Assembly (NCBI GenBank): GCA_009731375.1
Contig: BJOX01000356.1
Location: 570,309 to 622,259, forward strand
Direction of reading: 5' to 3'
Source: Paulinella micropora
Taxonomy: Eukaryota > Cercozoa > Imbricatea > Euglyphida
DNA length: 51,951 nt
The translations under genes were made by a program, and so were the position numbers. Numbering within the stretch: position 1 is the stretch's first letter; every line of letters starts with the position of its first letter. Under the pieces are notes generated by a model. The model worked only from the letters and a program-made list of their open reading frames with translations, was not told where the DNA came from and did not search any database. Shown here piece after piece: positions 1-7,411 of this stretch.

Positions 1-327
1 GATGTTCTGGTCGAAGGCACAGTTACCTGCAAACATCTTCGACATACCCCCCTGCGCCGCCGCCAAGGACACAACCCAGCGGTCTAGCGGTTGGTTGAAT
101 GCGCACGTATCGAGCTGGGGGCAGGAAAAAGCTTGATACATAGAGGAGACTTTGCTAGTGTCCCAACTGTTAATGTCCTGATTGAAGGCTGTAGCATCGG
201 AAAAGACCAGGGCCATGGAAGTTACTAGCGAGGTGTTCCAAGCACCGAGCGGTTGGTTGAAGGCCCGTGCCCCATAAAAGGTTCCAGCCAGGCTGGTGAC
301 TTGGCTCACGTCCCAGTCATTGATCAT
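1..327 (-). pseudogene. In-frame continuation of the BspA/DUF285 protein beyond a premature stop
   Basis: Reading the minus strand past the TAA at 328-330 in the same frame gives over 100 further codons of DUF285-type repeats (phrases such as WDVSQVTSL, FNQPLGAWNTS, FNQDINSWDTS) up to the window edge. At the stop, the repeat phrase expects Gln after Phe-Asn, so one C-to-T change (CAA to TAA) explains it. Either the gene is broken or the protein is shortened by a recent nonsense change. The true C-terminus lies outside the window. Confidence 0.75.
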
Positions 328-2055
328 TTAGTTGAAAGCGGCGGACGAAAAGGTACTTTCCAGGGTTGTAACCTGGCTCACGTTCCAGCCTCCGATCGGT
401 TGGTTAAAAGCATTTGCTCCCAAAAAGGTCCCCTGTAGCGTTGTGACCTGGCTTGTATCCCAATTACCGATGGAGTTGTTAAAACCGGAATCTCTAAAGT
501 TTTCGGCCAGGCTAGCTACGCCGCTCGTGTTCCAGCCGCTCAGGTCTTGGTTGAACTTGGTGCAACCCAAAAACATCTCGCGAAAGCCGTCGGGATGCGT
601 CGCGGGCGTCAGCCACGACCAGTCCCAGTCGCGCGCGTCGCCTGTATAACCAACAGCGCCAGCCAGCAGGTACTCGGGCGCCACGCCTAACAGTGCCCGC
701 GTGCCCCGCGTCGGCGCTGTGTAACGCAGACTCCGTGAGTCCCCAAACATGCCGCTGGTGCTGCCGACCGGGTGGTACAGCTGCACGTCGCCCCAGGCCA
801 AAACCTCCGCCACTCTCGCGCCCTGCACGTACCACAAGCCGTCCACCCGGCCGGCCAGCTTCAGCCAGTAGTCGCCACGACGGGGGTACGCGTGCGTGCA
901 CGTCGTGGCGTTACAATGCACGCAGGTGGCGGCGGCGGACCCATCCCCCCAATCCACACCGTACGTGCCGTCCGCACCGGAGCCAGCGGTCGGTGACAAC
1001 ACGAGCGTAAAGGGGCCGAAAACGGTCACTAGAGCATAGAAAAGCGAGCGAGAGCACGCGGCGGGCCAGCGCGCCTGGTCTACCCGCGTGTAAGGAGCCA
1101 GCCGCGTGCAGTCCACCGTACCAACGCCGAGGGCAGGCGTGTTCCAGCCCGTGAGTGAGAGGTCGAAGGCGCCTGGTACGCCGGCAAACAGGCGCGCGAA
1201 ACGCCGCAGGTTCGGCAGCACGGTCCAGGCCTGCAGCCCCGTGCTCGTCAGCGCCCCGCAGCCCGCCAACATCTCGGTCACGTCCTGCAGCGCCGTGGTG
1301 TTCCAGCGCGACAGGTCGAGCGACACCAAGGCCGGCAGGTTAGCAAACGCGCGGCTGGAGTTGCGCAGGCTGTGGGTAGCCCAGGCGCGCACCGCCGAGG
1401 GTGCGACCAGGCCGCGAGAGTTCTCGAACATGCCGACGATCGACAGTGCGCCCGACACGTCCAGGCCGTGGCTAGGGTCGACGGGCAGGGGCGTGGTCAG
1501 CTGCGCAAAGCTGTAGTCCCACGAACGCACGGACCCCGTGTCCTGCAGCGCGGCCAACGGTGGCACGTACGTGAGGCCCGGCGCCCCGTACAGGTGGTAG
1601 CCGCTGGTTTCGTGGAAGCGCAGCTCTCCCCACTGCCAGATCGCGTCCAGCCGCAGGCCCGCGGGCGCCGCCGCATGCCACGCGGGCGTTAGTGCCCAGC
1701 CGCGGATCGGCTGGCGCTCGCCGGGGTCGGCGGTCACCACATACGTGCCGGCGGCCAGGTACGTGTGCGCGCACGGGGTGGCACCCGAGTCCTGGCACAG
1801 GCTGGGGGGCGAGCCGTCCCCCCAGCTCACCAGGAACGCGGTGGCAACCTGGGCCAAGGAGCGCCGGCGGGCGCCGGCGGGCGGCCACAGCGGCCAGACA
1901 AAAGTATCGCCCGGCGCCGCGGTCGTGAGTTCCAGGATCGTGGCGCCCCGGGTGCAACTCAAGACACCAGCCGCCCCGGCCCCGGCCGCCCCGAGGAGCA
2001 GCCAGAGTGCAAGGCGGTTTCCCATCCTTCCCTCTGTCGTCGACTCCGGTTCCAC
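328..2055 (-). CDS. BspA-like (DUF285) surface protein with two PKD-like domains
   Basis: The ORF has 575 codons. The second Met (codon 11, MGNRLALWLLL) is the better start because it opens directly into a signal peptide that ends near a Cys at about residue 34. The layout is a duplicated module. A PKD-like domain (WGDGS at 78-82, then HTY and GTYVV) is followed by DUF285 repeats at about 195-310. A second PKD-like domain (WGDGS at 369-373, then HAY) is followed by DUF285 repeats from about 430 to the stop. DUF285 repeats have the pattern FNQ-x-W-[ND]-T/V-S-x-V and occur in BspA-type leucine-rich repeat surface proteins of bacteria and protists. The predicted role is a secreted or cell-surface adhesive protein. 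It is divergent from the glycoprotein gene at 2363. Repeats continue past the stop (see 1-327). Confidence 0.8.
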   Translation of the reverse strand: MEPESTTEGRMGNRLALWLLLGAAGAGAAGVLSCTRGATILELTTAAPGDTFVWPLWPPAGARRRSLAQVATAFLVSWGDGSPPSLCQDSGATPCAHTYLAAGTYVVTADPGERQPIRGWALTPAWHAAAPAGLRLDAIWQWGELRFHETSGYHLYGAPGLTYVPPLAALQDTGSVRSWDYSFAQLTTPLPVDPSHGLDVSGALSIVGMFENSRGLVAPSAVRAWATHSLRNSSRAFANLPALVSLDLSRWNTTALQDVTEMLAGCGALTSTGLQAWTVLPNLRRFARLFAGVPGAFDLSLTGWNTPALGVGTVDCTRLAPYTRVDQARWPAACSRSLFYALVTVFGPFTLVLSPTAGSGADGTYGVDWGDGSAAATCVHCNATTCTHAYPRRGDYWLKLAGRVDGLWYVQGARVAEVLAWGDVQLYHPVGSTSGMFGDSRSLRYTAPTRGTRALLGVAPEYLLAGAVGYTGDARDWDWSWLTPATHPDGFREMFLGCTKFNQDLSGWNTSGVASLAENFRDSGFNNSIGNWDTSQVTTLQGTFLGANAFNQPIGGWNVSQVTTLESTFSSAAFN

Positions 2056-2362
2056 ACCCCGATGACGTCCGCTGCCGGCTGGGAAGAACTTACCTGCCGC
2101 TCGTCACCCGAGCACCCCGGGCGGAAAACTGTCAGGCCCAGGGAAAGCGACAGGGGCGGCATTCAGAGAGGGGCGGCGTTCGGGGGGGGAGACCCCCCCG
2201 CGCGGGGGGGCGGGGAGCGGCGTTCAGAGAAGGGGGGGGGAGGCACGGGGGGAGGATCCCCCCTTTGGGCGTGGCACGGCGCCCAGGAGGGGGGCACGGG
2301 GGGGGACCCCCCGGGGAGGCACGGGGGGGACCCCCCCGGGGTCGCTAGCTCTGCCCAAAAGC
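2056..2362. promoter_or_regulatory. Divergent promoter region with G-tract/C-tract inverted repeats
   Basis: This is the only spacer between the divergent genes at 2055(-) and 2363(+), so it should hold both promoters. From about 2180 to 2342 it carries four blocks in which a run of 6-7 G is followed within a few bases by a run of 6-7 C. Each could form a short hairpin, and the G runs could form a quadruplex. The phrase GGCGTTCAGAGA (GGCATTCAGAGA in one copy) also recurs. No TATA box is evident. Confidence 0.45.
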
Positions 2363-5300
2363 TTGGGTGTGGCCCAACGCGCGCTGAGCCGGATGTTGCT
2401 GGGTGCCCGGGCGATGGCCTGGGCGGCGGCGGCCTGGGCGCCGGGGGCCGGGGCGTTGCACGTGCTGAGTGCGTACCACGAGGGCCAGCTGGCCTCGACC
2501 CTGCTGGAGCTGCAGTTTGACCAGGCCGACCTGCCCCCCGGCCGGGAGTGCGGCACGCTCGAGTTTGTGCTGGCGGACGCGGCGCTGGGCGACGGCGAAC
2601 GGGGCCTGCTGTACGGCGAGCTCGAGGTGTGCCGGCCCCAGAGCACCGTGGAAAGGACGCTGCTCGGCTACGTGCCCGAGGGCTTCCACACCGCGGACCT
2701 GAGCCACTGCGAACCCCTCGGCAACCTGGTGCAGGCCGAGAGCGAGGCGGCGCGGGCGGCCGCGTGGCGCCAGTACTCGGTGCTCGCGCGCCAGGGGCAG
2801 GCGCGGGGCGCGGACGGCCGGCGCCGGGCGCTGCAGGACGGCGGCGTGCAGCCCTGCCCCGTCGGCCAGGACATCTGCGCCTGCACCGCCCAAGAGAGCG
2901 CCGACCACGGCTGCGCGCAGCTGTCCGCCGCGGCCGGCCGGTACCAGTGCTTCAAGCAGACCCGGCAGGGCGCGACGTTCTCGCGCTTCTGTGTCGACAG
3001 CCAGCAGTGCCTGCAGCCCGGGGACGTGGCCTGCCTGCAGGGGCAGGTGCGCTGCTTGGCCGCCCGCGGCGGCGGCCTGTACGGCGCCCACTGTGACACG
3101 CCGTGCCCGGACGGCACGCAGTGCACGCCGCTGGTCGGGGCCGCGGGCGCGGGCAACTGCTCCGCCCTCCCTTCGGCGCTGGGCGGCAGCATGATCGGCG
3201 ACACGCCCAACACGGCGAGCTGCTGGGACGAGGCGCTGACGCAGGCCGTGCTGGCCGGGGCGGCGGAGAAGTTCGCGCGGACGTTCCGGTCCGGTTACGA
3301 GGGCGCCGCCAAGCTGCAGGAGGCGCTCAAGGGGGCGGCCACGGTACGCAACGCGGCGTTCGGCGCGCTGGACAACCGCAGCCGCGCCCTCAACGAAACG
3401 CTCGCGTCCCTGGTCCTGCAGCAGGCCACGCTGCGGGAACAGGAGCAGCTGCTGGCGGGGGACCTGAACGCGTCGGTGCGGCGGGCGGCCGACGCCATGC
3501 GCGAGTACCAGGACCGGCAGGGCGAGCTAGCCGGCCAGTTCGAAGTGCAGACCCAGGGGGTCCTGCAACGCCTCGACGATTACAACGACAACCTAGCGGC
3601 GGACGTGCAGGCGCTGCAAGCCCTGCTGCGGCAGCTGGGGCGGGTCGGCACGGAGCAGGCCGCGCTGCTGGGCGAGTACACCGTGGACCTGGCGGGGCTC
3701 GTGGACCTGGCGCGCGCGACGCTGGCCGAGATCCGCGAGTTGCAGGTGCGCGAGCGCAACCGCCGCGCCCTGGCGCGGGCCCTGTTCGACTACGCCGCCC
3801 TCGCGCTGCGGCAGTACGGCACGCAGCTCTTCGCCGAGGGGGGCAGCGCGCCCCGCGGCTCGGCGTGGTTCGCGGAGCGGGAGGACGCGTGCTGGTTCCG
3901 CTTCACCGTGGTGCTGCAGTTTGCGCAGAGCCAGCTCGGCGGCCTGCTGACCGAGTCCCGCAACTTCTCGGCCTGGGCCCTCGAGGACCCCGAGGTCCGG
4001 CTGCAGTACCAGACGTACGCGCCGAGCGCGGCGGAGCGGCGGCCGCCGGGCGGCGGGGCGGCCCGGTCGCTCGAAGAGTACTGGAGCCTGCCGGGGCTCA
4101 CGGGGGGCGGCGTGTTCTCCCGCTACGCCGCCGAGGTCGCCCGGGTGTCCGCCCTGCCGCTGCAGTGGCTGGTGCTGGGCACGGTCCGCTTCTTCTGCCA
4201 CCCCGAGTTCTTGATGGAGCAGTCGGACAACTGGTTCACCTTCCGGGACATCATGCAGCTGCTCGGGCCCGCCGACTGCACCGTGCCCGCCTCCCTCACG
4301 GCCCCGCGCGCGCCGGGCGACTGCAACTGCTGGCTCACGGCGACCAGGCAGCGCTGCCTGCGCACGGAGCAGGGGCTCGGCGGCGTCCGGTGGGAGCCGG
4401 GCGCGGCCGACGAGGCCTTCCTGGACCTGACCAACGGGGGCGCGTGCAACCAGGCGTCGGACCTGACGGCGGCCTTCTACTCCTTCTTTCCGGGCTGGCC
4501 GGCCGTGGCGACGCTGCGCTCGTTCGCGGAGCTGAACCAGCTGCTGCGCGCCTGGTGCGAGCAGTCGTCCCTGCCCGACCAGACGGGGGCGAACGCGTCG
4601 TACGCCAACACCAACCTGTACCAGCTGTCACGCGAGGCGGAGCTCGGCGACGCGGCCGGCTCGCAGGAAAAGCTCGGCGTGTGGCAGCGCCTGGCGGCGG
4701 CGGGGACCGGCGCGCAGGCCTGCGCGACGCACTGGGCCGACCTGGAACCCCAGACCAAGCAGCTGCAGGAGCGCACCGGCAACCCGCGGGCCTACACGTT
4801 CCCGCTGCTCTTCTACAAGAGCGCCCAGTTCGCGACGCAGTTCTTGCGCCTGAAGCAGCTGAGCCGCATCTTCCTCGAGGTGTACGGGGACCTGCCCGAC
4901 GACCTGAGCCTGGGGGAACGGGCCTTCTTCACGGCCGCCCCCGCGCAGACGCGCGCGCCACAGCTCCCGCCGCCGCTGGCCGCGCTGCAGTGGGTGCCCC
5001 CGCCCCAGCCCCAGCGCTGCGCCACGTTGACGGCCGCCTTCGCCACGCCCGAGCTGCTGCCCCTGTGGCTGCTGCGCCACGTGGAGACCAGGCAGGCCTT
5101 CCGGCTGCGGCTCACGGACCCGCGCACGGGGCGGACGCACGAGCGCGCCCTGGAGCATGTCAGGCGGCACCAGCTGCCCGAAGAGTCTATGCTGGTGCTG
5201 GGCTACCTGGCCTGCCTGCACTTCTGGTGCGGCTTCCAGGCCTGCTACGGCCTGGTGTACGACGTGCTGCCGTACGAGGTCAGCGGCCACCCGCTCGCGG

Positions 5301-7213
5301 CGCTGCGCTCGACCGACTACGCGCTCTTTACGTTGCGGGACCAGGACGGGCGGCCGGACCAGAACGCCCACCTGCTGTACCCGCTCGAGTGTGCGCGGCC
5401 CTGGGCGGGCGGCGCGTGCGCGCCCNNNNNNNNNNCCGGCGCGTGCGCGTCCCGCAACGTCCTGAACCGCCCCCGGGTCCCCCTGGCCGCCGCCGACGAC
5501 AACGCCGCCCGCGCCTGGAAGGAGCAGCACGGCAGCGCCCGCTTCGAGCCCGCCCGCGCCGGCACTACCCCGGCCGACAGCCGCAAGCGGCTGCGGGAGC
5601 CGGACGGGGGGGGGCCGTGGCAGCAGCGCCGCTGCGAGGACGCGCAGGAGCGGGGGGAGGGGCCGCTGTGCGAGCTGCTGCGCACGCACTGGTGGCCCGA
5701 GGTCCGGTTCTGGGAGGGCGAGACCCTGGACAACCTGGGCGGGGAGTCGGGGCTGCTGCGCCTGGGCCAGCGGACCTGGAACGAGCGCCTCACCTTCCGG
5801 GTGCCTTCCGGGTGCCGCAGCGCCTGCCCCAGCGCGGCCCTGGCCAAGCTCGTGCCCCGGGCCGGCGGCCAGGAGCCGGGGCTGCGCCTGGTGCTGGACT
5901 ACACCGCGCAGGAGGCCGGGTCCCGGAACGGGAGCGGGCTGTACGTGGCCCTCACGACGACGGCCGCCAACGAGACCGTGGCCGCCGAGCTGCGCGCCGC
6001 GGGCCGCTACGTGCTGGACGTGCCCGGCACCGACGCGCCGGCCGAGCGTGTCCGGGCCCTGGCCGCGGGCACGAGCGGCCTGGTGGGCGCCCTGTGGTCC
6101 TTCCCGCACGGGCCGGCGGAGACGCCCCCGGGGCCCGCCGCCGGCTGGCCCGCGGCGGGCGGCGTCCGCTGCTGGGACCTGTCCCTGGACCAGACGCGCT
6201 ACGCGCCCGCAGGCTCCTTCTTCACGGCCCACGTCGACAGCGCGCCGGCCGTGGGGTCACAGGTGGCGCAGCTCCAGGGGGGCATAGTGGCCGCGGCCGC
6301 GGCCGCCTCCTTTGCAGCCAGCGCGCGCGTGCAGTCGACCATGGGCCTGCTGCTCGGGCTCGCGGGCGCGCGGGGGCTGGACCCGGAGGTGCAGGCAGAG
6401 CGGCTCAACGGCTGGCAGAACCAGCAGGACGCCCTGCGCGACAGCATCCTCCGCGCCCTGGCGCAGAACCAAGCGCAGGTGCGCGACCGGGCCGAGGCGT
6501 ACCAGGACGTCGCGGCCGCCGTGGCGCGCGCCCTGGCGGCCGCCGAGAAGGCGCTGCGGGGCTACGACGAGGACGAGGCCAGCCTCCGCCTGGCGCTGAA
6601 CGAGACCAGGGACCGGCTGGCCAGGGCGAAGCAAGAGACAGGGAAGCTCGACCAGCTGCGCGTGCGTGCCAACGAGCTCACGGCCGCCGCGGGGGCGGCG
6701 CTCGCGAACCAGGGCCTCTTTGAACAGGTGCTGGACGCCTTTGTGGACACGGAGCGGCCGCCCCGGTACTTCAACGGGCTGGGCGTGACGCCGCTGGCGC
6801 CGCCCTCGCCCGCCAAGCAGGACGCGCTGGCGCGCTTCGTGGCCGCCCTCAAGCAGTTTGGCCAGGACTTCTGGGAGGGGCTGCAAGAGACGGTGCGGGC
6901 GGTGGCAGACTGTGTGAAGAAGTGCATCCTCACCTGCATGCCGGATATTTGCAAGAAGGACAGAAAGCCGCTGGGTTTCATCCCCGTCCCGAACCGGGGG
7001 CCCCTGAACCGCAAAGTACCTACGTGCATCGTGTTCAGGGCTCTGTATTTCTGGGGGATCAACCTCTTGGTGGGGCTGCTGCTCTTGGCGGTGCTCTTTT
7101 GTGTCCTCCGATGTGTGGTGTGCGGTGGCTGTGGCAGAAGAAGCCGGCAGGGCGTCCCCACCCTCCGCGGCGGGCGGGCGCGCCAGGAACGCGCCGGGCG
7201 GCGAGTGAACTAA
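2363..7213 (+). CDS. Large type I membrane glycoprotein-like protein (1616 aa), possible virion surface protein
   Basis: I recognise no family. The hydrophobic Ala-rich N-terminus (about 1-32) looks like a signal peptide. It is followed by a Cys-rich stretch (about 155-265, with CACT, CVDSQQC and CDTPC), a long heptad-like coiled-coil segment (about 310-470), a large central domain with scattered Cys pairs, a second coiled coil (about 1360-1440), a single transmembrane helix near residues 1563-1585 (INLLVGLLLLAVLFCVL), and a short Cys/Arg-rich tail. Several N-glycosylation sequons are present (NETL, NASV, NFSA, NASY, NGSG, NETV). This topology fits a cell-surface or viral envelope glycoprotein with heptad repeats. 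It is intronless. A 10-N gap at 5426-5435 interrupts it, but both flanks read in the same frame. A competing 1206-codon frame (3103-6723) is a GC-rich shadow. A poly(A) signal follows at 7242. Confidence 0.75.
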   Translation: MGVAQRALSRMLLGARAMAWAAAAWAPGAGALHVLSAYHEGQLASTLLELQFDQADLPPGRECGTLEFVLADAALGDGERGLLYGELEVCRPQSTVERTLLGYVPEGFHTADLSHCEPLGNLVQAESEAARAAAWRQYSVLARQGQARGADGRRRALQDGGVQPCPVGQDICACTAQESADHGCAQLSAAAGRYQCFKQTRQGATFSRFCVDSQQCLQPGDVACLQGQVRCLAARGGGLYGAHCDTPCPDGTQCTPLVGAAGAGNCSALPSALGGSMIGDTPNTASCWDEALTQAVLAGAAEKFARTFRSGYEGAAKLQEALKGAATVRNAAFGALDNRSRALNETLASLVLQQATLREQEQLLAGDLNASVRRAADAMREYQDRQGELAGQFEVQTQGVLQRLDDYNDNLAADVQALQALLRQLGRVGTEQAALLGEYTVDLAGLVDLARATLAEIRELQVRERNRRALARALFDYAALALRQYGTQLFAEGGSAPRGSAWFAEREDACWFRFTVVLQFAQSQLGGLLTESRNFSAWALEDPEVRLQYQTYAPSAAERRPPGGGAARSLEEYWSLPGLTGGGVFSRYAAEVARVSALPLQWLVLGTVRFFCHPEFLMEQSDNWFTFRDIMQLLGPADCTVPASLTAPRAPGDCNCWLTATRQRCLRTEQGLGGVRWEPGAADEAFLDLTNGGACNQASDLTAAFYSFFPGWPAVATLRSFAELNQLLRAWCEQSSLPDQTGANASYANTNLYQLSREAELGDAAGSQEKLGVWQRLAAAGTGAQACATHWADLEPQTKQLQERTGNPRAYTFPLLFYKSAQFATQFLRLKQLSRIFLEVYGDLPDDLSLGERAFFTAAPAQTRAPQLPPPLAALQWVPPPQPQRCATLTAAFATPELLPLWLLRHVETRQAFRLRLTDPRTGRTHERALEHVRRHQLPEESMLVLGYLACLHFWCGFQACYGLVYDVLPYEVSGHPLAALRSTDYALFTLRDQDGRPDQNAHLLYPLECARPWAGGACAPXXXXGACASRNVLNRPRVPLAAADDNAARAWKEQHGSARFEPARAGTTPADSRKRLREPDGGGPWQQRRCEDAQERGEGPLCELLRTHWWPEVRFWEGETLDNLGGESGLLRLGQRTWNERLTFRVPSGCRSACPSAALAKLVPRAGGQEPGLRLVLDYTAQEAGSRNGSGLYVALTTTAANETVAAELRAAGRYVLDVPGTDAPAERVRALAAGTSGLVGALWSFPHGPAETPPGPAAGWPAAGGVRCWDLSLDQTRYAPAGSFFTAHVDSAPAVGSQVAQLQGGIVAAAAAASFAASARVQSTMGLLLGLAGARGLDPEVQAERLNGWQNQQDALRDSILRALAQNQAQVRDRAEAYQDVAAAVARALAAAEKALRGYDEDEASLRLALNETRDRLARAKQETGKLDQLRVRANELTAAAGAALANQGLFEQVLDAFVDTERPPRYFNGLGVTPLAPPSPAKQDALARFVAALKQFGQDFWEGLQETVRAVADCVKKCILTCMPDICKKDRKPLGFIPVPNRGPLNRKVPTCIVFRALYFWGINLLVGLLLLAVLFCVLRCVVCGGCGRRSRQGVPTLRGGRARQERAGRRVN
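5426..5435. other. Assembly gap (10 N) flanked by duplicated sequence
   Basis: GGCGCGTGCGCG is present on both sides of the Ns, each time encoding Gly-Ala-Cys-Ala in frame. This is the pattern left by two overlapping contigs joined without merging, so the gap probably hides no missing sequence. Confidence 0.7.
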
Positions 7214-7241
7214 GATACACGAGGTGCGGCACCAGTTTTTA

Positions 7242-7247
7242 AATAAA
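7242..7247 (+). terminator. Poly(A) signal AATAAA
   Basis: AATAAA lies about 30 nt after the TAA of the 1616-aa ORF, in the short spacer before the convergent 904-aa gene. It fits polymerase II 3'-end processing of the glycoprotein gene. Confidence 0.7.
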
Positions 7248-7311
7248 AGAAAACCAAACTCAGAGGTTGGCAGGTACTGACCGACGCCGGCCGAGCCCGT
7301 ACGAGGGGGTG

Positions 7312-7333
7312 TCTCTCTCTCTCTTGCTTGCTT

Positions 7334-7380
<47 letters not shown>
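7312..7380. repeat. (TC)n microsatellite between convergent genes
   Basis: Nearly pure CT dinucleotides with a short (TTGC) interruption at 7323-7334, lying in the intergenic spacer between the convergent stops at 7213(+) and 7412(-). Confidence 0.9.
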
Positions 7381-7381
<1 letters not shown>

Positions 7382-7411
7382 GCCCGCACACCGACACAGA
7401 CGCCACTGTTT

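Noticed and set aside
3103-6723. 1206-codon plus-strand ORF and 534-codon minus-strand ORF inside the glycoprotein gene
   Set aside because: Arg/Gly/Ala/Pro-rich shadows caused by high GC. The 1616-codon frame alone has a signal peptide, Cys pattern, coiled coils and a transmembrane helix.
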